Assembly: GCF_019443745.1 (NCBI RefSeq)
Contig: NZ_CP050948.1
Location: forward strand, 4,406,001-4,470,000
Origin: Iamia sp. SCSIO 61187
GTDB taxonomy: Bacteria; Actinomycetota; Acidimicrobiia; Acidimicrobiales; Iamiaceae
Length of the DNA stretch: 64,000 nucleotides
Direction: 5' to 3'
The notes beneath the pieces were generated by a model. That model saw nothing but the letters and a program-made list of their open reading frames with translations, did no database searches and was not told the origin of the DNA. The translations under genes and the position numbers were made by a program. This document shows positions 17,928-26,493 of the stretch, one piece after another; position 1 is the stretch's first letter, and each line of letters begins with the position of its first letter.

Positions 17928-18713
17928 GTGAACGGCGGCGACGTCGTCGGCTGGGCCGGGCTGGCCGTGTCGCTGGTCTTCGTGCTGGCCGCCGTCGCCC
18001 TGACCTGGCAGCAGGGCCTGCGCCTGGGGCGCCCGATCGTCGTCGCCGTGGCCCGGTCGCTGGCCCAGATGGCGGTCGTCGGCGCCGCCCTCGTCCCCAT
18101 CGTCGACCCCGACACCCCGCTGGCGTGGTCCTGGGCCTGGGTGGCGGCGATCACCGTGTTCGCCGCCGTCACCGTGGCCCGGCGGGCCCCCGACGTCCCG
18201 GGCCTGTTCACCGTCGCCCTCCTCGCCATGGGGCTGGTGGCCGGGATGGGCCTGGCGGTGATGTTCGGCCTGGGGATCTTCGCCCTCGAGGGGAGGACGC
18301 TCGTGCCCGTCGCGGGGATGATCGTGGGCAACTCGATGAAGGCCGCGGTGGTCGGCGCGGCCCGGGTGTCGGAGGCCGTGGCCGACGCCCGGCCGGAGAT
18401 CGAGGCCGGCCTGGCCCTCGGGATGACGCCCCGGCGGGCGTCGCTGCGGTTCGTGCGGTCGGCGCTGCGCACCGCCATCTCGCCCCAGGTGGAGCAGACC
18501 GCGGCCCTGGGGATCGTGTTCCTCCCCGGGGCGATGACCGGGCTCATCCTGGCCGGCGTGGCGCCGCTGGAGGCGGTCCGCACCCAGCTGGCCCTGATGT
18601 ACGTGATCCTGGCCGGGGTGGTCGTGGCCGCCCTGACCGCCGGCCTGGGCACGCTCACCCGCCTGACGACCCGCGACCAGACGATCGTCGCCCTCGCCCG
18701 CACCGACGCCTGA
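17928..18713 (+). CDS. FetB/YbbM-type ABC transporter permease
   Basis: Membrane permease partner of the upstream ATPase. It is 261 residues with about seven hydrophobic helices (for example GLAVSLVFVLAAVALTWQQG and LALMYVILAGVVVAALTAGL). The family hallmark MIVGNSMKAAVVGAARV, followed by EIEAGLALGMTPRRASLRFV and LPGAMTGLILAGVAPLEA, matches UPF0014/FetB. GTG start. The pair forms a complete exporter of two ATPases and two permeases. The 18714-18802 gap before the next gene shows no clear terminator. Confidence 0.88.
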   Translation: MNGGDVVGWAGLAVSLVFVLAAVALTWQQGLRLGRPIVVAVARSLAQMAVVGAALVPIVDPDTPLAWSWAWVAAITVFAAVTVARRAPDVPGLFTVALLAMGLVAGMGLAVMFGLGIFALEGRTLVPVAGMIVGNSMKAAVVGAARVSEAVADARPEIEAGLALGMTPRRASLRFVRSALRTAISPQVEQTAALGIVFLPGAMTGLILAGVAPLEAVRTQLALMYVILAGVVVAALTAGLGTLTRLTTRDQTIVALARTDA

Positions 18714-18802
18714 TCCCCGCCCGTCGCCGAGCTCGGTGGCTCGGCACGGAAGGCCTCGGCGGAAAAGTGTGCGGGCGGTGCGGGTGGCCGCGTCACACCG
18801 GC

Positions 18803-19876
18803 ATGACCACGCACACCACCACCACCACCTCCACCGTCCGCCGGCTGGCGCTGCTGGCCCTGGGACTGCTCGTCCTCCTGACCGGCGTCGGCATCGGGTC
18901 CGCGCCCGCCTCGGCCTACGCGCCCACCTCGCCCAAGGCCATCATCGCCGTGGGCTACGACGCCGCCGACGACTTCGTCCGGGTCTACTGGGCCCCGCCG
19001 CTCGACACCGGCGGCAAGGCGATCACCGAGTACCGCATCGAGCGGTTCCAGCAGGGCCAGGCCCAGGTCCAGAAGGTGTGGACCCAGGCGACCACCGCCC
19101 CGCTGGTCGACACCACCGTCGTCCCGGGCGTCACCTACTCCTACCGGGTGCGCGCCACCAACGCCGACGGCACCAGCGCCTGGAGCGAGTCGATGGTCGC
19201 CAGCGTGCAGCAGTACCACACCGAGATCTCGCAGTTCGGCACCGATGCGGGTGCGTTCGTGACCCGCCAGTACCAGGACTTCCTCGGCCGCAACCCCAGC
19301 TTCGGCGAGAAGAGCACCGCGGTGGTGAACCTGAACAGCGGCACCTGGACCACCGGCGACGTGATCGACGCCCTCGTGGCCAAGCCCGAGCGGGCCCACC
19401 GCCACCAGATCATCCGGCTCTACAACGCCTACTTCGACCGCAACGCCGACCACGGGGGCCTGGAGTTCTGGAGCGACCAGATCACCACCAAGGGCAAGAC
19501 CATCGGTGCGGTCTCGAACGCCTTCGCCGCCTCGCAGGAGTTCAAGGCCACCTACGGCAACCTGAGCAACGCCCAGTTCGTCACCCTCGTCTACCAGAAC
19601 GTCCTGGACCGCGAGCCCGACGCGGGGGGCCTCGCCTACTGGAAGGGCCAGCTCGACACCAAGGCGATCAGCCGGGGTCACATGATGACGAAGTTCTCCG
19701 AGTCCGCCGAGTACCGGGCCCTGAGCCGGGGCCGGGTCCTCGCCGCCGACGTCTACGACGCCATGATCGGCGCCGAGAGCACCGGCCTCGAGCTCAGCCT
19801 CTGGGCCGCCCACATCCAGGGCGGCGGCAACGCCGGGGACTACGGCACCCGCACGATGCTGCTGAACAAGTACTGA
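18803..19876 (+). CDS. Secreted fibronectin type III and DUF4214 protein
   Basis: A 357-residue exported protein. The signal peptide covers about residues 1-40 (RRLALLALGLLVLLTGVGIG, then APASAYA). Residues about 45-140 form one fibronectin type III domain (VYWAPPLDTGGKAITEYRIE and YSYRVRATNADGTSAWSE). The rest contains two DUF4214 repeats with the phrases YNAYFDRNADHGGLEFWSDQ and VYQNVLDREPDAGGLAYWKG. DUF4214 occurs in surface and extracellular proteins of uncertain role. The ATG at 18803 is the first codon giving a proper signal peptide. It is followed by a strong hairpin, so it is probably transcribed alone. Confidence 0.9.
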   Translation: MTTHTTTTTSTVRRLALLALGLLVLLTGVGIGSAPASAYAPTSPKAIIAVGYDAADDFVRVYWAPPLDTGGKAITEYRIERFQQGQAQVQKVWTQATTAPLVDTTVVPGVTYSYRVRATNADGTSAWSESMVASVQQYHTEISQFGTDAGAFVTRQYQDFLGRNPSFGEKSTAVVNLNSGTWTTGDVIDALVAKPERAHRHQIIRLYNAYFDRNADHGGLEFWSDQITTKGKTIGAVSNAFAASQEFKATYGNLSNAQFVTLVYQNVLDREPDAGGLAYWKGQLDTKAISRGHMMTKFSESAEYRALSRGRVLAADVYDAMIGAESTGLELSLWAAHIQGGGNAGDYGTRTMLLNKY

Positions 19877-19896
19877 CCCGACCGGAACCCACCGAT

Positions 19897-19926
19897 CGTG
19901 CCCCCGCCCCGCCCGGCGGGGGCACG
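19897..19926 (+). terminator. Strong GC hairpin after DUF4214 gene
   Basis: Arms CGTGCCCCCGCC (19897-19908) and GGCGGGGGCACG (19915-19926), perfect over 12 bp with a 6-base loop, 20 bp after the stop. There is no U-run, as is common in such GC-rich genomes. Confidence 0.75.
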
Positions 19927-20052
19927 GTCGCGCCCGGCGTGTGACGCGCCCGTCGAGGTGGAAGGGTGGCGGCCGTCACAGCGCGCCCGCGCCACCCCGT
20001 CGTCGGCCACCGCCCGGTCCGGTCCGACGGGGACCCGGAGACCGGAGGACCC

Positions 20053-21543
20053 ATGGACCAGCTCACCGGACTCGACGCCACCTTCCTCTACATGGAGTCG
20101 GAGACCCAGTTCGGCCACGTGTCGGGCCTGTCGGTCTTCGCCCGCCCCGACGACCCGGGCTACGACCCGCTGACCGCCTGGCGGGCGGAGATCGAGCGGC
20201 GCCTCCACCTGCTCGAGCCCCTCCGCCGCCGGGTGCGCGACGTGCCGTTCCGGCTCGACCACCCGTTCTGGGAGGACGACCCGGACTTCGACCTCGAGTA
20301 CCACGTCCGCCACACGGCGGTGGCCCCACCGGGGAGCGACCAGCAGCTGGGCGAGCTCATCGCCCGCATCATCGCCCGGCCCCTCGACCGGCGGCGGCCG
20401 CTGTGGGAGAGCTACGTGATCGAGGGGCTGCCCGACGACCACTTCGCCATCCTCTCCAAGATCCACCACGCCACCGTCGACGGGGCGTCCGGCGCCGAGC
20501 TGCTGACGCTCATGCTCGACTCCAGCCCCGAGGGCGACGCCGGCGACGACCCGGCGCTGGGGAGCTGGGCCCCGGAGCCCCCGCGCAGCGACGGCGCCGT
20601 TCTGGTCACCGCCGCCGCGGGGCTGGTCCGCAAGCCGGGCCGGGCCCTGGTCCTCGGCGCCCGGACCGCCCGCCAGATCGGGGCCGCCACCCGCAACCCG
20701 GTGCTGGTCGCGGCGGCCAACCAGCTCCGCTCCAACCTCCGCGGCCCCCTGGGGACGGTGCTGAACATCGGCCGCGAGCGCCACCCCGTGGGCGAGGTCG
20801 CCGGCCCGCTGCCGCAGGGGATGGCCCCGCACACGCCGTTCAACGACCGCATCACCGCCCACCGCCGCTTCGCCTTCCGGTCGACGTCGCTCACGTCGGT
20901 GAAGGAGGTGAAGAACGCCCTGGGCGCGACGGTCAACGACGTCGTCATGGCCATGTGCGCGGGAGGCGTGCGGCGCTGGCTCGAGGACCACGACGCCCTG
21001 CCCGACAAGGCGCTCATCGCCATGGTGCCGGTGTCCATCCGCACCGGGGAGGAGGAGCACCGCTGGACCAACCGGGTGTCGGCCATCTTCTCGGGGCTGC
21101 CGACCGACGAGCCCGACCCGCTCGAGCGGGTGCGCAAGGTCCACGAGGCCATGGCCGGGGCCAAGGGCCTGTTCGACGCCGTGCCGGCCGAGCAGCTGAC
21201 GGACTTCACCCAGTTCGCCCCGCCGGCCGTCTTCGCCCGGGCCATGCGGACGGCCCTGCGCCTGAGCGGCCGCTTCACGCCCTTCAACCTCGTCGTGTCG
21301 AACGTCCCCGGCCCCCGCCAGCCGCTGTACACCGCCGGGGCCGAGCTCCTGCACTACTACCCGGTGTCCACCGTGGTCGACGGCCAGGGCCTCAACGTCA
21401 CCGTCCAGAGCTACCGCGACACCCTCGACGTCGGCCTCGTCGCCTGCCGGGACCTCGTCCCGGACCTGTGGGACATGGTCGACAACATCGTCGAGGAGCT
21501 CGCCGTCATCGGCAAGGCGGTCGGCGTGGACGTCGAGCTCTGA
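20053..21543 (+). CDS. Wax ester synthase / diacylglycerol acyltransferase (WS/DGAT)
   Basis: Transfers acyl groups from acyl-CoA to long-chain alcohols or diacylglycerol, making storage wax esters or triacylglycerol. The catalytic HHxxxDG motif is present as KIHHATVDG (His138, His139, Asp143). The family start MDQLTGLDATFLYMES and C-terminal motifs NVVVSNVPGP-like (NLVVSNVPGPRQPLY) and LNVTVQSYRDTLDVGLVACRD are clear. The ATG at 20053 is chosen from this start motif; upstream codons are not conserved. The 496-residue length is normal. Actinobacteria often carry several such enzymes; whether this one prefers wax ester or triacylglycerol cannot be told. Confidence 0.92.
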   Translation: MDQLTGLDATFLYMESETQFGHVSGLSVFARPDDPGYDPLTAWRAEIERRLHLLEPLRRRVRDVPFRLDHPFWEDDPDFDLEYHVRHTAVAPPGSDQQLGELIARIIARPLDRRRPLWESYVIEGLPDDHFAILSKIHHATVDGASGAELLTLMLDSSPEGDAGDDPALGSWAPEPPRSDGAVLVTAAAGLVRKPGRALVLGARTARQIGAATRNPVLVAAANQLRSNLRGPLGTVLNIGRERHPVGEVAGPLPQGMAPHTPFNDRITAHRRFAFRSTSLTSVKEVKNALGATVNDVVMAMCAGGVRRWLEDHDALPDKALIAMVPVSIRTGEEEHRWTNRVSAIFSGLPTDEPDPLERVRKVHEAMAGAKGLFDAVPAEQLTDFTQFAPPAVFARAMRTALRLSGRFTPFNLVVSNVPGPRQPLYTAGAELLHYYPVSTVVDGQGLNVTVQSYRDTLDVGLVACRDLVPDLWDMVDNIVEELAVIGKAVGVDVEL

Positions 21544-21580
21544 CGCCCCGGGCCGGCGGCGGGCCGGGCAAGATCGGGTC

Positions 21581-21952
21581 GTGACGGAGACGGCCCGGGT
21601 CGATCGGTGGCTGTGGGCGGTGCGCCTGGCCAAGACCCGCTCGGAGGCGACGGCACTGTGCAAGGCCGGCCACGTCCGCATCGACGGCCGGCCGGCGAAG
21701 CCGTCGACCGGCGTGCGCATCGGGGACCGGGTGACGGCCCGCATCCACCAGGTCGACCGTGACGTCGAGGTCGTCCGGCTGATCGAGAAGCGGGTCGGTG
21801 CCCCGGTGGCCGCCGAGTGCCTCGTCGACCACACCCCGCCCCCGCCGCCGAGGCCGGCGGAGCAGGTCCCCTTCGGCGAGCGTGACCGGGGCGCCGGACG
21901 CCCCACCAAGCGAGACCGGCGCCAGATCGACCGGGTCCGGCGCGGAGGCTAG
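21581..21952 (+). CDS. S4-domain RNA-binding protein, Hsp15 family
   Basis: A 123-residue protein with an S4 RNA-binding domain at residues about 6-60 (VDRWLWAVRLAKTRSEATAL, CKAGHVRIDGRPAKPS). It is followed by a basic, proline-containing tail ending GRPTKRDRRQIDR. This matches heat-shock protein 15 (HslR), which binds stalled 50S subunits that still carry nascent chains. GTG start, 37 bp after the WS/DGAT stop. It may be co-transcribed with it, ending at the hairpin at 21961. Confidence 0.88.
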   Translation: MTETARVDRWLWAVRLAKTRSEATALCKAGHVRIDGRPAKPSTGVRIGDRVTARIHQVDRDVEVVRLIEKRVGAPVAAECLVDHTPPPPPRPAEQVPFGERDRGAGRPTKRDRRQIDRVRRGG

Positions 21953-21960
21953 GGGCGACC

Positions 21961-21999
21961 TTGTCCGGAAGTCCCCCTCCTCGGCAGGGTTCCGGACAA
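21961..21999. terminator. Inverted repeat between convergent genes
   Basis: Arms TTGTCCGGAA (21961-21970) and TTCCGGACAA (21990-21999) enclose 19 bases. It lies between the convergent hslR-like and HNH-like genes and can terminate both. Confidence 0.6.
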
Positions 22000-22013
22000 A
22001 GGATGGTCCTCGG

Positions 22014-22463
22014 TCAGGCGCGGAGGCTGACCACGTGCTGGCCGCCGCCCTCGTCGACCTGGGTGGTGACCGCCAGGTCGGGTTCGAGCCGGCCGACCCG
22101 GTCGACCAGCCAGGCGGCGACGGCGTCGGCGTCGTCCCGGCTCAGGCACCGGGCCACCGCCTCGCGCCCGCCCTTGCGCTGGAGCCGGTCGACCACGGCG
22201 ATCAACGGCGCCGGGTCGACGAGGAAGAGGTCGTCGGGCCACGGCACCACGGGCGCCACCGCGCCCTTGCCCGTGTTGCACCCTCGGTGGGCGAGCCGCT
22301 CGACCGGTGCCGCCCTCTTCTTGTTCTTGGCCTTGGCCCGCGTCGTCCGCAGGTCGATGCTCGGACCGCGGGGGTCGTTGACCGACATGTCGGGGTCGAC
22401 CGGCTCGTCGCAGAGCCAGCACCGCCAGCCGTCGGCCTCCCCCACCTCGTCCAACCGGCTCAC
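22014..22463 (-). CDS. Small HNH-like zinc-binding protein, function unknown
   Basis: A 149-residue protein. The N-terminal part carries WRCWLCDEPVDP (CxxC) and, about 40 residues later, LAHRGCNTGKG (HxxC), the spacing of the zinc site in HNH nucleases; a basic stretch KAKNKKR lies between. The C-terminal half (GREAVARCLSRDDADAVAAW, LVDRVGRLEPDLAV) is predicted helical and strand-forming. The classic catalytic HN-H triad is not clearly complete, so nuclease activity is only a possibility. ATG start; divergent from the cysteine-rich gene with 126 bp between them. Confidence 0.7.
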   Translation of the reverse strand: MSRLDEVGEADGWRCWLCDEPVDPDMSVNDPRGPSIDLRTTRAKAKNKKRAAPVERLAHRGCNTGKGAVAPVVPWPDDLFLVDPAPLIAVVDRLQRKGGREAVARCLSRDDADAVAAWLVDRVGRLEPDLAVTTQVDEGGGQHVVSLRA

Positions 22464-22589
22464 CGGGGGGACGGTACCGGGGCGGGGGCCTCACGCCGTA
22501 GGGCGCCGGATCGCCTCGACCAGGCTCGTGCAGCCGTCGGCGCCGTCCACCGCTGCCCCGCCGACGAGGCCGCCTCGTAGCCTCCGGGG

Positions 22590-23273
22590 GTGGACCCCGC
22601 CCCCACCCCGCCCGCAGACCACGTCGAGGTCGCCGACGGCGACGTCACCTGGCGCTTCGAGCGCTCGTTCCTCACGTCGCGCTGGACCTGCATCTGGGGC
22701 CAGGGGTGCAAGGGCATCCTCGACCGCCCCGCCCCCGAGCTGATGCAGGGGTGCTGCTCGGTGGGCGCCGAGCTCGACGGCGCCGAGGAGGGGGCTCAGA
22801 TCAGCGCCTACGCGGCGATGCTCGAGCCCCACCTCTTCCAGCACCACGCCGAGGCCGAGGCCGGCGGCGTCTTCGGCGACGACCGCAAGCTCAGCACCCG
22901 GGTCGTCGACGGTGCGTGCATCTTCCTCAACCGCCCCGGGTTCGCCGGCGGCGCCGGGTGCGCGCTGCACATCGCCGCCGTCGAGGTCGACGAGCCGCCG
23001 CTCGAGTGGAAGCCGTCGGTGTGCTGGCAGCTCCCCCTCAAGGTCGACTGGGCCGAGGGCACCACCCCGGACAGCGAGGTCGCCACGGTCCGGGGCTGGA
23101 CCAGGGCGGACTGGAACGAGGAGGGCGACGAGATGGCCTGGTGCTGCACCGAGGAGCCCGAGCCCTACGTCGGCGACCGGCCCGTCGTCGAGTCGCTGGC
23201 CGAGGAGCTCACCGCCATGGTCGGCACCGAGGTCTACGTCGAGCTCCGCCGCCGCCTCGCCGACCCCGCCTGA
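22590..23273 (+). CDS. Cysteine-rich protein of unknown function
   Basis: A 227-residue soluble protein with no signal peptide. The cysteines form a regular pattern: Cys34, Cys40, Cys55-Cys56, Cys110, Cys124, Cys145 and Cys185-Cys186 (motifs TCIWGQGCKG, LMQGCCSVGAEL, GAGCALHIAA, WCCTEE). Such spacing resembles the cysteine-cluster (YkgJ/DUF3109-like) proteins that bind zinc or iron-sulfur, but I am not certain of the family. The cytoplasmic location and nine cysteines argue for metal binding rather than disulfides. GTG start, followed by a hairpin at 23278-23305. Confidence 0.75.
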   Translation: MDPAPTPPADHVEVADGDVTWRFERSFLTSRWTCIWGQGCKGILDRPAPELMQGCCSVGAELDGAEEGAQISAYAAMLEPHLFQHHAEAEAGGVFGDDRKLSTRVVDGACIFLNRPGFAGGAGCALHIAAVEVDEPPLEWKPSVCWQLPLKVDWAEGTTPDSEVATVRGWTRADWNEEGDEMAWCCTEEPEPYVGDRPVVESLAEELTAMVGTEVYVELRRRLADPA

Positions 23274-23277
23274 CCCC

Positions 23278-23385
23278 CGTCGCCGCAGGCCGCAGCCTGC
23301 GACGGACCGCAGCATGCGACAGCCACCCAGCAAGACCGTGGCCACCTGTCGCAGGAACGGAGATGTCGCAGGTTCCCGCGGCCGA
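23278..23385. repeat. Cluster of short inverted and direct repeats (CTGCGAC / GTCGCAG)
   Basis: Just after the cysteine-rich gene, GCAGGC and GCCTGC arms with CCGTCG/CGACGG extensions form a bulged hairpin (23278-23305). TGCGACAG (23315 region) and CTGTCGCA (23347 region) form a second one, and TGTCGCAGG occurs twice between 23346 and 23372. The first stem probably ends transcription. The remaining bases up to 23557 show no gene. Confidence 0.5.
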
Positions 23386-23557
23386 AGGGCACGGTCGCCC
23401 ACGAGCGCCGGCCGACGACGTGCGCGCGGGCCGACGGCCGGGCCGGTCGCGAGGGTCCCCGGCGCCCGCCGCCCGACTCCCTACCGTCGGGTGCGGCTCG
23501 CCACCGCGAACGAGCGTCAGCGCACCCTCCTGCGGCGAGCCGAGGAGGCGGTCCGCC

Positions 23558-24304
23558 ATGTCCCCACCTGGCCGGCGACGAGGTGCCCGGGCGGTCGTCG
23601 CGGTCGTCCTGCTGGGATCGACGCTCGCCCTCGTCGCCCCCGCAGCACCGGTCGCCGCCGACGGCTGCGCCACGTGGCGGCGCACCCTGAGCCAGGGAAC
23701 GACCGGCAGCGACGTCCGCCGCCTCCAGGTCCGGGTGGCCGGCTACCCGGGGTTCGGACGGCGGCTGTCCGTCGACGGGGAGTTCGGCCCCGCCACCCGT
23801 GCCGCCGTGCGCCGGTTCCAAGCCGCGTACGGCCTCGGCGTCGACGGGATCGCCGGGCCCCGGACGCTCGGGCTGGTCGAGCGGCTCCAGGACGATGACT
23901 GCACGCCGGCCGGCTTCTCGTTCGGCGAGCTCGACGACGGCTGCGGCGGCCGCGGCTTCGACGGAGGGCGCACCACGACTGCGACCGCCCGGTCGACGGC
24001 CCTGGTGACGATGTGGAAGCTCCAGGCCCTGCGGCACGCGCTCCGGGAGCGCCCCATCACGGTGGCCAGCGGGTTCCGCTCCATCCCCTGCAACCGGCTG
24101 GCCGGCGGCGCCGCCCGGAGCCGCCACCTCTTCGGCGACGCCGCAGACCTCGACGCCGGCCCCCACACCCTGTGCGCGCTGGCCCGCCAGGCGCGACACC
24201 ACGGGTTCCAGGGGATCTACGGCCCGGGCTACCCGGGCCACAGCAGCCACGTCCACGTCGACGGGAGCGGACGGTCGTGGCGCGCCCCCCGCTGCGGGAT
24301 CTAG
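23558..24304 (+). CDS. Secreted peptidoglycan-binding M15 carboxypeptidase-like protein
   Basis: A 248-residue cell-wall enzyme. Residues 1-35 form a signal peptide (RRGARAVVAVVLLGSTLALV, APAAPVAADG). Residues about 45-110 are a PG_binding_1 domain (GSDVRRLQVRVAGYPGF, VDGEFGPATRAAVRRFQ). Residues about 135-248 are an M15_3-type zinc peptidase domain with SRHLFGDAADLD (His190, Asp197) and SHVHVDG (His231/His233). M15 enzymes trim peptidoglycan cross-links or stem peptides. The ATG at 23558 has a strong ribosome site, GAGGAGG, and gives the signal peptide; the open frame extends far upstream but is not conserved. Confidence 0.9.
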   Translation: MSPPGRRRGARAVVAVVLLGSTLALVAPAAPVAADGCATWRRTLSQGTTGSDVRRLQVRVAGYPGFGRRLSVDGEFGPATRAAVRRFQAAYGLGVDGIAGPRTLGLVERLQDDDCTPAGFSFGELDDGCGGRGFDGGRTTTATARSTALVTMWKLQALRHALRERPITVASGFRSIPCNRLAGGAARSRHLFGDAADLDAGPHTLCALARQARHHGFQGIYGPGYPGHSSHVHVDGSGRSWRAPRCGI

Positions 24305-24307
24305 GCG

Positions 24308-24673
24308 TCAGCCCGGGCGCGCCTCGGGGTGGTCGTCGAGGTAGGCCTTCAGGACCCGCTTGGGCGCCTTGGCCAGCCAGGCGTCGGTGATCAGCTCGGT
24401 CAGCTCGTCCTCGTCGACCTCCTCGAGCCGCACGAGGACGGTCGGGTAGCCGTCGTAGTGGGGTGTGGTGAAGAACTTCCGCTCGTCGGAGGCCAGGAGG
24501 GCCTCCTTCTCGCCGAGATCGGCGACGAAGCAGACGAGGGCGCCCTCGGCCTCGGAGCGGATGCGCAGGAACCCCTTGTCCTTCACCCGGAACCCGGGCG
24601 ACCCGAACCAGGGCTTCTCGGTGGTCTCCGGGAGCGCCAGGGCGATCCGGCGGACGTCGTCCTCGGTGGCCAT
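24308..24673 (-). CDS. MmcQ/YjbR-family protein
   Basis: A 121-residue protein of the MmcQ/YjbR (CyaY-like fold) family. Characteristic parts are ALALPETTEKPWFGSPGFRV, KGFLRIRSEAEGALVCFVA, TTPHYDGYPTVLVRLEEV and ITDAWLAKAPKRVLKAYL. The family is thought to bind nucleic acid or act as an adaptor, but no biochemical function is settled. ATG start; 11 bp downstream of the next gene on the same strand, so the two are likely co-transcribed. Convergent with the M15 gene, only 3 bp from its stop. Confidence 0.85.
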   Translation of the reverse strand: MATEDDVRRIALALPETTEKPWFGSPGFRVKDKGFLRIRSEAEGALVCFVADLGEKEALLASDERKFFTTPHYDGYPTVLVRLEEVDEDELTELITDAWLAKAPKRVLKAYLDDHPEARPG

Positions 24674-24684
24674 GGCCCGGAAGG

Positions 24685-25788
24685 CTACGCCTGGGCCGCC
24701 GAGGCGAGGGCGGGTGCGAGGCGCGTCGCGACCTCGGCCGGCGGGTGGGCGCTGGGCGTCGGCCGGCTGCCGTCGTCGAGGAACGAGAGGATGACCGGGA
24801 AGGCCCGCCCGGGGACGGCCGCGAACGGGTCGACCTCGTCGGCCACCACCCAGGTGCCGGGGCGCCGCTCGTCGGCCCGCAGGGCGGCCACCGCCTCGGC
24901 GAGCGGCGCGGACCGGATGCGCCACGTGTTCGACGACCCCGTGCCCTCCAGCACCGGCGGCCGCCAGCGGTCCGGCGTGTGGGCCCACACGTAGGTCGGC
25001 AGCCACAGGTCGTGGGTCCAGCCGCCGTCGACCGGCAGCGACACCAGGTGGGCGGCCTGGCCGTGGGCCCGGTTGCGGACGTGGGGCCACAGCCACACCG
25101 TCGCGTCGACGACGGCGTTGAACGGCGGGAGGTGCAGCGCTGCGGTGCGGTCGTCGCCGCCGAGCGGGGGCAGGACGTAGGCGACGAGGCGCGGGTCGAC
25201 CTGGGTGACGGCCACCTCGCGGCCGAGGCGGGCCGCCTGGGCTTCGAGGAGGTCCCACCCGGCGGTCACCGATGGCGTCTCGGGGTGCGTCCCGGCCAGC
25301 ACGGCGCGGGTCAGGGCGAAGGCGGCCTCGTAGGCCTCCTGCGGGTCCCGGCCCGGCGCCCCGAACCCGCCCATCAGCAGGGTCAGCTCCTGGGCGAGCA
25401 CGAAGGCGTCGCGATCGCCCCCGGCGGCCAGGTCGCCGACCTCGGCAGCGCCGACGACCACGTCCCGGTGGGCCAGGGCGAGGTCGGGGTGGACGAGGCA
25501 GAAGACCGAGAGGATCCCGTCCACGTCGACGTGGTTGTTGACCGCCAGGTCGTAGGAGCCGGCGTCGGCGGGCGGGTCCTCCAGGAACCGCACGCAGATC
25601 TCGGTCGAGGTGTCGGCCGCCCACCGGTCCGGCGTCGAGGTCGGGACCCAGCGGCTGAGCTCGAGGTCGGCCCCGGGCCGGAACGACGCGCCGGCCGACC
25701 CGTCGACGTAGAGGGTGCGCGCTGACGGCGGGACGGGAGCGGCCGAGCCGAGGATGTGGACCCGGGGGACGGCGGTCGGCGGCGGCAC
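24685..25788 (-). CDS. Conserved protein of unknown function (possibly DUF6687)
   Basis: A 367-residue soluble protein. The segment YDLAVNNHVDVDGILSVFCL followed by HPDLALAHRDVVVGAAEVGD resembles the 'NNHxDxDGxxSVF' core of an actinobacterial unknown family that I tentatively equate with DUF6687. The pattern also recalls DHH/DHHA1-type phosphoesterases, where Asp and His bind metals. The C-terminal half is rich in Trp (WLWPHVRNRAHGQAAHLVSL, WTHDLWLPTYVWAHTPDRW). No membrane segments or signal peptide. A hydrolase role is only a suggestion. Confidence 0.75.
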   Translation of the reverse strand: MPPPTAVPRVHILGSAAPVPPSARTLYVDGSAGASFRPGADLELSRWVPTSTPDRWAADTSTEICVRFLEDPPADAGSYDLAVNNHVDVDGILSVFCLVHPDLALAHRDVVVGAAEVGDLAAGGDRDAFVLAQELTLLMGGFGAPGRDPQEAYEAAFALTRAVLAGTHPETPSVTAGWDLLEAQAARLGREVAVTQVDPRLVAYVLPPLGGDDRTAALHLPPFNAVVDATVWLWPHVRNRAHGQAAHLVSLPVDGGWTHDLWLPTYVWAHTPDRWRPPVLEGTGSSNTWRIRSAPLAEAVAALRADERRPGTWVVADEVDPFAAVPGRAFPVILSFLDDGSRPTPSAHPPAEVATRLAPALASAAQA

Positions 25789-25955
25789 GTCGGCGACGGT
25801 ACGACCTCACGCCGAGGTGATGTCGAGGGCCCGGTGACAGCGGTGCGACCGAGGTGGCGGCGGCCGTCGCGCAGAGTTCACAGATCCGATGGCGTCGACC
25901 GGCTCCGACGGCTGTAGGTTGCCAGCCCCCCACCCTCCGAGGACTGCACCCAGCG

Positions 25956-26327
25956 ATGGCAACCAAGCTCAACGTCACCAGCCACCAGAAGCGACTGGAG
26001 TCGCTGCGCGACGAGGCCACCGAGCGCCTCGAGCAGCTCACCAAGGACTACGACGCCCTGGCTGAGGTCGGCACCGACGTGGGGTCGGGCGACGACGAGG
26101 GCGGGTCCGAGTCCGACGGGACCTTCGTCGAGCGGGACCGCATCCGGGCCCAGATCGCCGAGGACCGCAAGCTCCTCGAGGAGATCGAGGTCGCCCTGGG
26201 CCGAGCCGAGAGCGACGACTGGAAGACCTGCACGTCGTGTGGCGGCCCCATCGGCGCCGACCGCATCGAGGCCCTCCCCACCACCACCCTCTGCGTCACC
26301 TGCAAGGCCTCCCGCACCACCTGGTGA
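25956..26327 (+). CDS. DksA/TraR-type zinc-finger protein
   Basis: A 123-residue protein. The N-terminal 85 residues are strongly charged and helical (SHQKRLESLRDEATERLEQL, RDRIRAQIAEDRKLLEEIEV), fitting a coiled coil. The C-terminus has a four-cysteine zinc finger, CTSCGGPIG then LCVTCKAS. This layout matches the DksA/TraR family, which reaches into the RNA polymerase secondary channel. An acidic patch (GSGDDEGGSESDG) interrupts the helix where DksA has its tip, so regulatory activity may differ from DksA. ATG start. The family also has many small uncharacterised members. Confidence 0.82.
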   Translation: MATKLNVTSHQKRLESLRDEATERLEQLTKDYDALAEVGTDVGSGDDEGGSESDGTFVERDRIRAQIAEDRKLLEEIEVALGRAESDDWKTCTSCGGPIGADRIEALPTTTLCVTCKASRTTW

Positions 26328-26344
26328 CCTGACCAGGCGCGTCG

Positions 26345-26451
26345 CCGGCCGGCGAGGCACCAGCCGAGTGGCCCTGGTGACGGCCGGCGAGGCGTCCGCC
26401 GAGTAGCCCGGGCGACGGCCGGCGAGGCGCCAGCCGAGTGGCCCTGGTTGA
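26345..26451. repeat. Three imperfect 35-bp tandem repeats
   Basis: Units begin at about 26346, 26381 and 26416, each starting CGGCCGGCGAGGC followed by a variant of CAGCCGAGTGGCCCTGG. Units 1 and 3 are most alike. They fill the gap between the DksA-like gene and the amidohydrolase, ending 43 bp before its start. The short core GGCGCCAGCC also appears at 48503. No ORF of substance crosses them. Confidence 0.75.
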
Positions 26452-26493
26452 CGGCGGCGCCCCACCAGGAGCGCCGTGCGGTAGAGAGGGCCC

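Noticed and set aside
22706-23557. N-terminal extension of the M15 peptidase back to 22706
   Set aside because: It overlaps the cysteine-rich gene in another frame and gives no signal peptide.
26345-26451. Tandem repeats as a possible CRISPR array
   Set aside because: Units abut with no unique spacers, and there are no cas genes.
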